DNA of 64,000 nucleotides from Ischnura elegans. Lineage: Eukaryota > Arthropoda > Insecta > Odonata > Coenagrionidae. The position numbers and the translations under genes are program-made. Under the pieces are notes generated by a model that worked only from the letters and a program-made list of their open reading frames with translations, was not told the origin of the DNA and did not search any database. This document shows, in pieces, positions 34,763 to 46,800 of the stretch; the first letter of the stretch is position 1, and each line of letters opens with the position of its first letter. The stretch covers positions 43,524,881 through 43,588,880 of the forward strand of contig NC_060252.1 of NCBI RefSeq assembly GCF_921293095.1, written 5' to 3'.

Positions 34763-36089
34763 GGTTGTTCAGAAAGTAGATTACGTTTTGGATTTAAGAA
34801 AAAACTATGCATAGGAAAATTTTTTTATTATATACATTTGAAAGAGCAACTAGAATACTATTTTTCAACATAATCACCAAACAAGTTGAGACATTTATCG
34901 TAGCGATGAACGAGCTTCGAAATTCCTTCCTCATAGAAATCCGCCGCCTGATTGTTGAGCCAGTCAGTCACGCCCGCGCGGAGATCGTCGTCGTCATCAA
35001 AACGCTGCGTTGCAAGCCAGGTCTTCATCTTCGGAAACAAGTGGAAGTCACTTGGTGCAAGATCTGGGCTGTACGGCGGATGAGGAAAAATCTCCCACTT
35101 GAAGGTCTGAAGGAGATTGTGTGTGACATTTGCCGTGTGAGGTCGCGCATTGTCGTGCAAAAACAACACTTTTGAGCTGAGTTTTCCTCTTCGCTTGTTT
35201 TGAATTGCCCTTCTTAGGGTACGCAATGTTTGGCAATACCTAACAGAGTTTATTGTTGCACCACGTTCCAGAAAATCGACAAGAATCACACCTTTTCTGT
35301 CCCAGAACACTGTTGCCATCAACTTCCTGGCAGACAACGTTTGCAAACACTTTCGTGGTTTTTTGGGAGAATGTGTGTGCCCCCACTCCATAGACTGCAA
35401 TTTTGTCTTGCACGTCACGTGTTTCACCCAAGTCTCGTCTCCCGTTACGATTCGATCAAGGAATGAATCACCATCATCGTGGTAGGCCTCCAAAAATGAC
35501 AAAGTGGCAGCCATTCGCTGACCCTTGTGATGGTCAGTCAGAAGCTTTGGTACCCACCTGGCACAAAACTTATGGTAGCCTAGCTTCTGAAGTACAATTC
35601 CGTACAATAAAGTGCGTGAAATTTGCGGAAAACTGAAGGAAAGTTCGGTTATGGTGAAACGACGGTATCCTCTAATTTTTTCATTGACCTTTTCCACCAG
35701 TTCATCGGTCACAATGCTTGGCCGCCCACTCTTCTCTTCATCGTGAACATTACTTCGTCCATTCTTGAAACGCATGCACCATTGACGAACGCCACCTTCA
35801 CTGATCACGTTGTTCCCGTAAACTTCACACAGTTGCCGATAAATTTCTATGGGTTTAAGTTTTTTTGCCCACAAAAACCTTATAACTGACCGCACCTCAG
35901 AACTGGCGGGGTTTTCAATGGCGGCGCACATTACAAAAGCCTGCAGCAATGAAACGAGCGACACTACGACCTTCCCCTTTGCACGACTAGATGCCCACTG
36001 AGCAGCCGAACGCTCACACACCAAGATGGCCGCGATCACCCCGCCCCTTGCGATGCTAGACAAAAACGTAACTTACTTTCTGAATAACA
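34763..36089 (-). mobile_element. Full-length mariner element
   Basis: TA dinucleotides at 34761-34762 and 36090-36091 flank ends that are inverted repeats. The left reads GGTTGTTCAGAAAGTAGATT and the reverse complement of the right reads TGTTATTCAGAAAGTAAGTT; about 24 of the first 29 bases match. The 1,327-bp length, the TA target and the single intronless transposase frame are all standard for mariner. It is the only element in the window with an uninterrupted transposase. Confidence 0.95.
34858..35931 (-). CDS. Mariner transposase (intact)
   Basis: Cut-and-paste DDD transposase that binds the terminal repeats and inserts at TA. The frame is open for 401 codons from 36063. The internal Met at 35931 gives 357 aa, close to the usual mariner length, and I prefer it because the first 44 codons look unlike mariner and lie in the 5' leader. 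Residues below are numbered from that Met. An N-terminal helix-turn-helix region (about 10-75) contains VRQWCMRFKNGR. It is followed by the linker WVPKLLTDHHKGQR (126-139; family WVPHxL). The catalytic acids are D165 (TGDETW), D260 (LHDNARPHTA) and D295 (YSPDLAPSDFHLF). With 34 residues between the last two this is D,D34D. No stop or frameshift was found. The terminal repeats are imperfect, so competence is uncertain. Plus-strand frames over this region are shadows. Confidence 0.95.
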   Translation of the reverse strand: MCAAIENPASSEVRSVIRFLWAKKLKPIEIYRQLCEVYGNNVISEGGVRQWCMRFKNGRSNVHDEEKSGRPSIVTDELVEKVNEKIRGYRRFTITELSFSFPQISRTLLYGIVLQKLGYHKFCARWVPKLLTDHHKGQRMAATLSFLEAYHDDGDSFLDRIVTGDETWVKHVTCKTKLQSMEWGHTHSPKKPRKCLQTLSARKLMATVFWDRKGVILVDFLERGATINSVRYCQTLRTLRRAIQNKRRGKLSSKVLFLHDNARPHTANVTHNLLQTFKWEIFPHPPYSPDLAPSDFHLFPKMKTWLATQRFDDDDDLRAGVTDWLNNQAADFYEEGISKLVHRYDKCLNLFGDYVEK

Positions 36090-36091
36090 TA

Positions 36092-37149
36092 TAAAAATAT
36101 TTATTGTTCAGCCTTATCTAATTCTTCTTCAAAATTACCCCCGTCTCTGTATCACATGACAAAACGTTTCACCACAAAGCACATCGGCACACTTCGCTTA
36201 CTAGAATGTGAAGGCAGTCTAACGTTGCTGTAAAATAGATGTGAATCATCAGAGGTCAAAATTTAAGCTGGCTTCAACTGTGCCCATGCACTGTGGAGTA
36301 GCAATAGGTTCTTTTTGACAAAACAACGACCCTTAGGAGAAAATAGTTTGCGCATAAATCTCATCGACTTGGGCTGCTGTATTAGCACTAAAATAGCGCT
36401 TTGCACTGAGAAATAGAGGACCAGGAAGGATCGATCGACCATACTGTGACTTTTCTTTCACCAAAAGAAATATAATTTGGTTTTACCGGGTCTTACATAG
36501 ATAGTAATCGATGTTAATGTGACCCATTCGCAATGATACCTAACTATGCACTTGATCTACCGAGGCGGAATTTTTGAGGCCAAAGAGATTTCTTGCGACA
36601 TATTACTTCATCTAATACACTTAAATAAAAATATTTTAAAAGCAAAATTGTTAATTATTTGATTCCATAATACATTCCCACCCAACTTTTTGAAGTTGAA
36701 ACGAAACCCGTTACGAGACTTTCTCGTTAAAAAAAATAATATTTTGTCGCGTTTTATGTTCATTACACTACGAAATTCACATTTAAATTGTTAAAGCGAG
36801 GATCAACAATTTTCTTCAAGTAACCGATTGCCCTGTGATCGATAAAGAGGAATATTGATTGCTCGCCAATCATTCAAATGTCATGACTAGCACTAGGCGA
36901 GGTACGGGCGACAAAAATGAAAACTGACAAGACAGCAATGACGGGAACACAGGAGGGATACGTGTGTTATATCAAGTTGATTTTATTATTGAATTCGGGG
37001 ATCTTAATTGATGGGGACGTTTGACCTCATGAGAACCTTTCTCTGGACGTTGTCAGCGGAAGTGAAGTATTAAACCAACCGCTTCCCCAATCGTCCATCC
37101 GGCCGTAAAATTTCGCTAGATTTTGGCTTCCTAGTGGTGAGCAGTGGTA
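36092..37149. other. Unassigned intergenic sequence
   Basis: AT-rich, no recognised gene or repeat. Confidence 0.4.
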
Positions 37150-37417
37150 AAAAAAGGTCTATACGAATCGAATGTAAGAAAATAGTTGCAAGACGTAAAT
37201 GGCTTCAACATGTCATTTGCCATTTCTAAAAGTAGATGGTCACAAACTTGAGCGAGTGGAGCAGTTCAACTACCACACATTGGAAGGAAACGGATGTAGC
37301 AATTATGATGAAAGGAAGAGAATATTACTAGCAGGCACATTCACTTTCATCTTTCAAACACCCTATAAGCCATTGATATCAAGGCATCACGAAAATTTAT
37401 TGGGACGGGACCTATAG
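37150..37417 (+). pseudogene. LINE reverse-transcriptase relic
   Basis: The peptide FLKVDGHKLERVEQFNYHTL followed by EGNGCSNYDERKRI matches the stretch after the RT catalytic core of endonuclease/RT retroposons (usual pattern LE.V..FKYLGS.I..DG....EI..RI). The family glycine-serine of YLGS is lost (NYHTL). No neighbouring LINE domain is preserved. Confidence 0.6.
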
Positions 37418-38142
37418 AAAATGTAATACCATGCACTTTCATTTATAATTTAAAGTGTTGCTCTGCCTATTCATCTGGAAAGCCAATTATCCGCGATTAG
37501 TATCCCGGTCAATATTCATTTTTGAATTGGCGATGGGTGGAAAATTTTCGCCATGCGTTTGGATCCATTAAAAACTATACTTTTTCGTTATTGGCTCTCT
37601 ATTTTCGTTTCACTGTCTCATGATTCCAAGATATAAAAATTAATTTCTCTGTGTCAGATGAAAAATATTATGTTAATAAATCAAAAGTAAAAAGCGGGTA
37701 GCACATGATGAATACTGATGAAGGTTATAAAAAATACTACCCACGTGAGTTAGTCCTCCGCCAGGCAACCTTAGATACTTGCGTTGAATATCAAATACTT
37801 TCTACACTGTTTAGATGAGCATTCCTGTGAAAGCGATAAATTTCCTTTCCTAGAGGGGAGTGTTTGACTTATTTCAACAGTTGATTGTGTCAGCCAAACC
37901 CATGCCAGTGAGATGTTTATCAGATAATTTGGAGAAGAGTCTTCCCCGTGAAGAAAGACTACAGACAAACGGAAACAATAAAGGCTCATCGTGAGCAACT
38001 GTTATGGATAAATTATTCCCACAGATCACACTTGATAGTTAGCAATAGTTGGAAATTAAAAATGCACACGATGGTGCATGGTCCACGTTTACGTGTATTC
38101 ACAGTGGAAAAAATGGGGATTGAGCTTCTACGGCCTCAATGG
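37418..38142. other. Unassigned intergenic sequence
   Basis: No gene recognised. A copy of GTATTCACAG at 38095-38104 matches the base sequence immediately outside the right arm of the next repeat. Confidence 0.4.
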
Positions 38143-38570
38143 ATTAAAGAAGAAAAGGAATTTCTCAAATGGCCGTATAATTCTCCCTGCTCGTCCACCT
38201 TGCAAGTCGAAAAATTTTGCTGCGTTGGTGTGCGGGAAGGGGGAGAAATTCCCCGCAGGGACCAAACACCAGCCTCTCAACCGGAAAGCCCAAACAACAC
38301 ACACACTCACACAATCACTCACTCAAACATACACAACAAGATCCTTTGTGGGGCTGTAGGGACCTCCGCTAAGGATTCTTGCTCCACAGAAAACCGGGAA
38401 TCTTCACAGGATGGGCCTGTTAAAGACAGCCAGTGATCCGTGGAAACACATTCACTCGATAAGCAGTCACTCACCTGTGGATGGCTTCAATGTTCCGGGA
38501 GAAAAGGTTTGCTCCAAAAGAGCGTCGTCGGGGGAGTTCGGCAAGGGGACGAGGAAAACACACGTTTATA

Positions 38571-38601
38571 CGTATTTCGGCTACAAAGTAGCCCTCTTCA
38601 G
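38571..38601 (-). ncRNA. Hammerhead-like motif
   Basis: Minus strand: CTGAAGAG, a 6-bp stem GGCTAC/GTAGCC with loop TTT, then GAAATACG. It has the same layout as the other motifs, with the best-paired stem II. It sits 10 bp inside the left 418-bp arm. Confidence 0.45.
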
Positions 38602-38639
38602 CGTGCTGAAGGAAGAACCAAAGTCACTTACAACTCAAG

Positions 38640-38935
38640 GTTGAAAGTGAAGGGGACGGGAGGACAACCAAAATATATAACTAAGAAAAAGAAGGGGTGA
38701 AGATAGAGGGGCTAGGGGGAGGATGAAAACAGTAATGGGTGTTAAACGGAAGATGGGAACCTATGGCAAAAAGGGGTCCTAGGGGAACGGGGGAGGGGAG
38801 TGAAGTGATTGGCTAGTGGCGTACTGGGGAAAGGAAGGGGGGGAGGGGTTAAAGTGAAGGAGAGAGTAGGGAGAAGGGGGGAGGGAGGACTATGGGAAGG
38901 GGGGGAGTGAGGAGCTTGAGGGAAATTTTTAACGG
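38640..38935 (+). repeat. Purine-rich, G-run-rich spacer
   Basis: Almost all purines on the plus strand, with many runs of three to seven G (GGAAGGGGGGGAGGGG, AAGGGGGGAGGGAGG). The tract has potential for G-quadruplex or triplex formation. It lies between two long complementary arms. Confidence 0.8.
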
Positions 38936-39478
38936 TCGTTGAGAATTGGCAAATATTCAAATATGAAAAATTTGGAAAGAGTTTTAAATTTTAACTGTTG
39001 AAAATGTCATGTTTGGAGATGGAAAAAAGGGAGAAAGGAGGGAAGAAAGAAGGGAGCTGATGTTTTCCTCGTCCCCTTGCCGAACTCCCCCGACGACGCT
39101 CTTTTGGAGCAAACCTTTTCTCCCGGAACATTGAAGCCATCCACAGGTGAGTGACTGCTTATCGAGTGAATGTGTTTCCACGGATCACTGGCTGTCTTTA
39201 ACAGGCCCATCCTGTGAAGATTCCCGGTTTTCTGTGGAGCAAGAATCCTTAGCGGAGGTCCCTACAGCCCCACAAAGGATCTTGTTGTGTATGTTTGAGT
39301 GAGTGATTGTGTGAGTGTGTGTGTTGTTTGGGCTTTCCGGTTGAGAGGCTGGTGTTTGGTCCCTGCGGGGAATTTCTCCCCCTTCCCGCACACCAACGCA
39401 GCAAAATTTTTCGACTTGCAAGGTGGACGAGCAGGGAGAATTATACGGCCATTTGAGAAATTCCTTTTCTTCTTTAAT

Positions 39479-41009
39479 GTATTCACAGTATTTATTGGGT
39501 TTGGACGAAGATGCAAGCCCCGATGATGAAATAATTTCAATTCCGATATGTAAGAAGTGGATAACTGTTCTATCATTTAAATATATCTAAAATCAAGATA
39601 AATGAAGTGGTATTTATTTAATTATTTTAAAACAAGTATCATCTTTTCTTTCGGAATTATAAATTGTAAAGCAGACAAAATTTAAGAGGTTAGGAGAGAA
39701 AACTAGCACTCTGTACAACGGCCATAATTTCACCACGAACACTGTGGTATTTGGAATTATATCTACATGTAACCATTACATAAGCAATAAAATGAAGAAA
39801 AGCTTGCTCTGCCAGAACATCTGTCAATTATTTAGTAAAGAAAGATCTGATTTTTATCATGCGATCGATTATTTTCATACTAAATATCTTTTTAAAAATT
39901 CCCTTGATTACACATCAAAACAAGAAAATATCCAGGTTGATTATGATTTCGAAAATTCATTGGGAAATACGGAACTAATATACTTTATTACGTCGTTTTT
40001 CTCGGGATATTAGGGTAGCCAATCTTTTTTTTCACTCACAGCTGTACAATATTGCGATAATGTGGAACCATCTTCTATATCGACAATTGGCAGAAAATCG
40101 ACACGATTCCACAGAAATAAAAGATGAAATCTTTGGTAACATATTTATTTACGGAGACTACCATGATATTCCAGCTAAAACTAGTTTGCAATGTTGCTGC
40201 TCGTTCTAATGGAGTCTTTTCTAGATGGATGGCCGCAGGATGCTTTTTGGAGAAGTCATTCGGTAATGAATTGCGAAACATATGGTGTGTGACAGGCCAG
40301 TACGTTTGCCAGCATTCCGCAAAGCATCGCGATTTAAGTATGTCAGTAAATTCTTTAAGAAGCTCCCATCATGTGCCATATGCGTCAGCATATTTGGCTT
40401 GCATCTGTGGGTTATAGCCATTCTGCTGTTGCAAACCTTTTCGAAAAATCTCATCGAAAAAGGAACGTAAGGAATTTTAACTGTATGCTATATGTAGATA
40501 TTAAAACCGTAAAACGCCGTTATTAAACATTAAATTAAACTTTCAATGTCGTTATAGCCAGTAATAATAACTATAATAATTTATTTTCACGCTCAAGAGA
40601 TCCAAAAATCGTAAGCATTTCGAGAAAATATTGAAGAAAATTAAAACAAGGTAACCTCTTGAATGTTAAAATTCACGCACAGCACGCCTTGAGCCACATA
40701 TAAAATCTGAATTCCAATAAATGTATTGTAACCGCATGATTACCATCATTTCCGCCATTACGCATTCTAATAGAGCTTTTCTTACTTGGGAGCTTGCAGG
40801 AAAAACAAGAATAAATTCTTGATTTCTGAGGAAATTTGTAGAAATGGCTCACTTCACCTTCCTAAACAGAGAAAAATAACATTGTCTATTCTAGATATAA
40901 ATATATCTGAGTTCAAAGTTAACGAAGATAATTGTAGGAGGTGACCGACAGAAGAGGCCATTTGCATCATAGCTCAAGGTAGGGAAAGATTGAATGAAAT
41001 TAGTGACGC
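39479..41009. other. Unassigned intergenic sequence
   Basis: AT-rich; short frames without motifs (40124-40417 is the longest). Confidence 0.4.
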
Positions 41010-41210
41010 GTCGGCATGAGTTTCTTCTTTCAACGAAGGACACCAAGAGGATCACAGCTCAACGTCCAATCCGACGGACGGGGTACTGCACTTGAAGTGT
41101 CCTCCATAGGCACTCAAGTAGGGCAATCAAGGAAAAAATCTCTAATAAGGACGGTATTCGAACCCGGACCCACGGATGAGACACTAACACTTTAGTTTTC
41201 ACATAAACCA
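41010..41210 (-). repeat. tRNA-derived SINE, family A
   Basis: The minus strand has a B box (GTCCGGGTTCGAATAC) followed by a body shared with 59038-59330 (GAGTGCCTATGGAGGACACT, CAAGT, GTTGAGC, TCCTTCGTT). The A box is unclear. Confidence 0.7.
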
Positions 41211-44124
41211 AAAACCTAAATAATTTTAACCTAAAAGTTATCGGGAAAAAATCGGAATACAACACAAAGCCAATCAATCTATTGAGTACAAATATTGGCT
41301 GAAATAAAATCCCCTCAACATGAGCTCGAACAGCAGAAGTCACCTAAGTTTGAAAATAAGGCATTTATGAGATGGTATGATCAATTGAATTGTGCGACCT
41401 GTTTTGAAAATAATACGTTCTAGACGGATTCGTTTCAGATAAGGTAGGAGCTATAAAAGCGAAATCACCCAAGTTGAGACTAAACAAATACTTATTGAAG
41501 ATCTTATTAAATTTAAAGAGAGATTATGGATACAGCCGTTATAATGTAAAAAGGAAAGACCTACTTACTTCAGTTCTGATCATGGAGTGTGCTGAGCGAA
41601 GTCCGTGGCAGTAAATACAACTGATCCTCATCAATTCCAAGATATGAGACCAGATTTGAAGAAGCAGAAATATGAGGCATGTTTGTCTCTATTTAAAAAT
41701 GGAAAGAAATTCATCAATATCAATAAATATTTTCTCCCAACATACCTCATTTGCATAGATCATTACGCTATTTCCAGAGTCGCACTTTACAGATTTCATC
41801 ATATTTCTATAAATTATCGATTGAGAACACTTTTTTAGTTCAATTGCTGTTTTTTCTATAGGCTATTAGGGAGAGGTAAGAACAGGTAGCTTTAGTCAAG
41901 AAGACGATCCCTGGAAAAAATCACCGATAATTTTGATACGATATCGCTATCGATATATGCAGTACCAAAGCCTACTTTACACTTAGAAGCTGACTGTTAT
42001 ATTAGTGGCTCAAAAACGATACCCCACAATCAGTACAACAATCGACAGAGAAGTTTAGAAAGAGTGCCTATACCCTTCGTAATGGCATAGATTAAAAAAA
42101 CAAAAGAAATGACGGTGGCAAAAAGGGAATATTTATCTTTCACTATCCTTAGTGAAAAGTTTAGACTGACTTCCGTGAAAAGATTGATCCCTCAAAAGTA
42201 ATTAATTTAAGCCACAGCAATAATCATTGCCTGAGTAGTTAATTCAACATTTGTCACTTGCGATATATAAAAATATACAAATATAATATCGAATCTTATT
42301 CGTTCAAATGTGAACTACTTCTACTTCGCAAACAGGTCGAATCAAATCGACCACATTCTGATTCGAATCGCATTCCCTTCGTGGAGCTATACAGATATTG
42401 TCCACGAGCACGAGTCAAACTTAACAGTTGACTTCTATAGCAGTCAATAGGAATGTGTGAAAATGGCCTAACCCTTTAAGTCACAACAGTTATAGACTTT
42501 TTTATTTACAATTTTATTCGATCATTGATTATTTTTGATGGCTGAATTTCTCTTCTCACTGTACATGGAATTTGAAATACGATTCAAATTAATGGCTAAG
42601 ATAACTACACATTTGAGCTACAGCTTTCTAATAATCAAGTAGGTACTTCCTAATTGACTAAAATTATTAGACTTCTCTAATTTAGATTTTACATTTCACA
42701 TTCTTCCAAATTAAAATATTACTACACTAGTCATACAATTTCTGGAGGTCAACGTCCTTCCTCATAGGACAAATTGGTCTCGTATGCAATAAAAGGCGAT
42801 CGTTAAGAGCAAGAATTCAGGGTTATTAAAATAACGTCACCGATTTACATTGCGAAGTCGTGTATCGAGCGATTTCCGCCCATCATACATGCGTTATGGT
42901 GGTCCATTCAATCTGGCAAAGCTTGCTAGAAATATCGGAACTGTGAAGAGAAACAGGGCGCATGTATGCATTAGCTGACTAAAGAAATAAGAATCCCGAG
43001 ATAATTTGGAATATACCACTCATGCACTTAGTAATACATTGCTCAGATTTCTAAAGAGTGACTAGTTTAGTATGGTAGGGAAACGAGGATAATTTCGCTA
43101 GACACGGGCGTATCTGTACCGTTAAGATCTAGGTTAAGGTATTGCGACTGATGTATTCTGAGTCACGAGCAATTCTCAAGCGAGCAGCGGTTGTAATAGC
43201 TTAGCTTGGTGCACCAACATCAACGCTGAATAGCCGAGGCGCAGGCTAGAGCCATATTTAAGTATATTGCCTGAGTATTGGTGTGTGGCTTTGTACAGGC
43301 TACTACCTGAATCATCAAAGCGTATCTAAACTGGTAAGGAATATTAAGTTTAAACAACATCGTGACATAGCTTTCTTATTATACGGCTTTGATTAAAATG
43401 TTCAAATGTTAGATCTCTTTGAATGGAAGACTGAATAATGAAAGAGAATTTTCTTTCGCACTAAGTAGCACCTGAAATGACAAAATATGGAGTTATTTTC
43501 AGAGAAGACAACGCAAATATCATTCCACTTACGATGTGTTTTAATGAAGTCACGGACTATGACTACATCCTGGGGTCACTTGGCATTGAGGTGACATTTA
43601 TATTTAGGTCTTCGTACAGCTACACTTGGATGATAAGTACATCTTCGCATGCATTAAGAGAGAAATAAAACGATTTCTATTTTGATTGTTTATGGTGAAA
43701 AGAAGGGACTTTCCCAGTACCCGCTCAATAGGAAATGAAAAGACTGATGCAAGTTTTAGCTACCTAGAAAATGAAAAAATGAATAATTTTATCTCTATAA
43801 AATTTATAAAAAGTAAATGTTTACTTCGTGATTTTATGTTTGCTAATGTTAATGTTAATTATAATTATGTTATTATTTTACATTATTATATCACATAACA
43901 CTATAACAAAATTACGTGAAAATATTTATTAGGTTTACAAAATTGTGTTTTGTATTTTACAAAAGAAAGTTTTCCAACCCGTTAATGTAAGTAGTCTTGT
44001 AGATAGACTAAGGTTACTCCAGCAATGGAAAAATAACTTCTTTTAGCTGAAATCGGGATATCATAGTGGAATTTGGCCATATCACCAGACCAGACAGCCA
44101 CTTAAACCCATTGTTGGCCGATTG
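41211..44124. other. Unassigned intergenic sequence
   Basis: AT-rich; no gene, RNA or inverted ends recognised. A frame at 41605-41838 is short and motif-free. Confidence 0.4.
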
Positions 44125-44316
44125 TCGGTGGCGCCGGGGTAAAGTCCCCGACTGCTAACCTAGAGGTCGCGGGTTCGAATCCCGCCTGGGTGGTTTGACC
44201 ACCATCCAGGGCATGGATGTATGTGATTGTCAAACAAGTTAATTGTAAGAGAGGACTATCTAGTCCTAAATTCGCTTGTGAAATAAAGACGAAATTATTA
44301 TTATTATTATTAATAT
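44125..44316 (+). repeat. tRNA-derived SINE, full length
   Basis: A tRNA-like head (GTGGCGCCGGGGTAAAGTCC, then GACTGCTAACCTAGAGGTCG) carries a perfect B box, GGGTTCGAATCCC. It is followed by a body of about 130 bp and an ATT-repeat tail (from about 44295). The reverse-strand frame AGFEPATSRLAV is the well-known spurious translation of such heads. Confidence 0.85.
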
Positions 44317-46682
44317 TGCTTCTAAGCAACATCAAAAATGTATAAATTTTCTGCTCTATTTAGAAAAAATCTAAACTACGCATTATTTTTTGGAGCAAAT
44401 TGTAATTACGAAATATGATAGCTGCCACGATAATCAGGATTGAGTGCAAAATTTTCAAGTTTTCAAAATGAATGAAAAAAGTCTTGAAATTCGATTTCTC
44501 CCAGAAGCAGCTCTGGGTTAGAAAGAGCTTACACCTCGTTGAACCGATAGATCCGGTAATATGTTTTTCAGCGAACAGCGAAGGACCATTATAAAAATCA
44601 TCCCTTATCAATCAACTCCCAACGCACACTAAAATCTCAATCACACGCTCCTGCTCTTTTCCACGACCAGGTTAATGTCTAGATATGCCAACACGCGGTA
44701 AATGCTATTCACAAGGTCGTACGGTAATGTATGTTCATAGTCGTACTTCGCGTAATGACATCACATGTTTCGTAATCGATACACTGTACGCTGCTCAATG
44801 TCTCTGGGTCAAGGTTATTATTTCAAGAACCCGATTCCTTTTAAGGGTGAGAATTTTGAGGGCCTATTTTATTAGTCATTTTCACACGTGATCTGATCTC
44901 GCGCGTCACAATGAACTAAATCACTGAGAAAAACAAAAGGAATGCAAAAAAAGGAAAGTTGAAGTGAAAGCAAGGCTCGTGACTGAATTCATTGGATGGC
45001 AAAGTGGAAGCATTGAGGAACTGTGATTAGAAAGACAGTATCAGATTCTTTAAAGAAATAAGGCGTACAGCAACATTTCCGTATTCAAAACGCTTGTTTT
45101 TTCAAGAAAGAGGAAAAATATTGACGAAGTGACAAGAATCACACAATAAAATTGACACTCGATAAAATTGATTGTTTGAGCGTAACTTGGTGAAAGCGAA
45201 TCATAATTTAATTTTAAGTTAAATTGACACTCATTAATAGAAATTTTAGAAGTTCATATTGAAGCTCTTGTAGACCGACTAGAAGATGATAAAAAAATTG
45301 GATGAGGGAAATAAGATCTAAAATTCCATTCCATTTCGTTGTAGTTAAATAAGGCCAACTGTTAAGGCTTTAAATTCAAGTTGAGAACCTAATGCCACTC
45401 TTTGAAAATTATTAATGCCCAATTTAGACAACAACTACGATTTTATTACGTAGCGCAGATTGATAAAAACATATTGCGAGGTTATTCGTCAGAAGGTAAA
45501 AAAATAAAGACATTTGATGACCTATCCTTTCATTATATGGCCAGAGACTACTGTAAAACCTCCATTCAACTTTCGAAAGTTGCCATTTTAAATAAATCCT
45601 AAAGTCTTGAATGAGTTTTTTCAATTAATTTGTTGAAAAAAATACCTAAGTCGCTGAAAAATAAATCTCATAAAATGGTCATTTTGGACCTATTTTGTAA
45701 GTATAAGTGTTCTGTCAATTCCGATACACCAAAGCACTAGGGAAGTCATTGATCTAAGCTCTGCATTAATTATCAGTAACATATAATAATTTCTACCATT
45801 CACAACTCTCTTTTACTAGACCCCATTGACCATTTAGCTACAGCATTCTTACATTTTCCGATCAAACTAACCTTTTTATACAGAATAATTTTCTTATCCG
45901 GTAACGTAAGTCAACAGCCCCACGACAAAAAAATCTCATGGGATGCACAAGAATTAAGAATTGACATAATGACAGCGAGGCTACAGGAGTCTAATTTGAA
46001 AGGATATAATTACCTGCAGGCAATCGATAAAAAATTCACCTACATACAAACTCCAAGGGTTAATGGATCTAACGATAGTATGTATCCTTGCCACTGGAGT
46101 TGAAGAGATAAAATCCGAAAGAGAGTAAAGCGAACAAGGATTTATTATTATTCTTTGTCATTTGATTAAAATTGTGACATCAACAATTATGCAAGCAGCA
46201 TAACCCTTGAAAATGAGTGTCTTTCCTTCTGCTGCAACAGAAAAACGTACGGTGTCATGTTCCATGAGAGGACGTACATCATTGAATCCCACTTACGCTC
46301 TAAAAAATTCAGAAAAAAGCTTATCGGGGACAACTGCGTCAATTGCCTTGTGAGTAAAACTGATGGGTACTTGACCTATAAAATTATAAGCACAAAATTG
46401 TAACGGGGGAATATTTTTCCAGCAGGCAACCAATTAACCTATAAATACATATCACAGTCAAGACTGTGTACATACTACGCAGGCCAAAGGTGAGAGACCA
46501 TTAAGGCCAAATAGCACCGCAGACATAGAACAAAAACGTCTTCGGAAGAAATTTCAACCCACTTAAGTATTTGAGAGCAGTGAAGAAACAGTATTAATTT
46601 GGACACACAAGAAGAAAATTGTTTCGTACCAGCACACAAAGTCAAACCATAATGCCAACGAAGAAAAAGAAGTTGATATCAA
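44317..46682. other. Unassigned intergenic sequence
   Basis: AT-rich; no recognisable features. Confidence 0.4.
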
Positions 46683-46800
46683 GATAATTAATGCTTGTGT
46701 CCCAGGGGAGCGTATTGGGTAGAGCTGCTTATCGAGGGATCCCACGTTCAGAACACGGGTGAATCAATCGGAATCAAACCCCTGATCCTCGAAGTGCGAG
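46683..46800 (-). repeat. Possible tRNA-like repeat
   Basis: The minus strand GGGGTTTGATTCC resembles a B box, with GCACTTCGAGGATCAG before it. On the plus strand a second tRNA-like phrase (GGGTAGAGCTGCTTATCGAG) overlaps. The assignment is uncertain. Confidence 0.25.

Larger units (their letters stand above)
38143..39478. mobile_element. 418-bp apparently perfect inverted repeat with 500-bp spacer
   Basis: The left arm 38143-38560 and right arm 39061-39478 are exactly equal in length, and I found no difference between them by eye. The overlapping translations in all three frames are identical on both arms (for example GAVGTSAKDSCSTENRESSQ on each). The arms begin ATTAAAGAAGAAAAGGAATT and include an ACACACACTCACAC-type stretch. 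The spacer has a hammerhead-like motif near its left edge, then a long purine-rich tract. Open frames in the arms are parallel in several phases and look like chance. It could be a PLE inserted with inverted ends, a long-TIR transposon, or a recent palindromic duplication. Confidence 0.85.

Noticed and set aside
34807..35889. Several plus-strand open frames of 62-122 codons
   Set aside because: They lie antisense to the intact mariner transposase and are shadows of it.
38078..39576. Many open frames of 62-162 codons on both strands
   Set aside because: They are mirror images in the two arms of the 418-bp inverted repeat, open in several phases at once, and contain the ACACAC-type low-complexity stretch. 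No protein family is recognisable.
44102..44335. Minus-strand frame containing AGFEPATSRLAV
   Set aside because: This is the usual spurious translation of a tRNA-derived SINE head.
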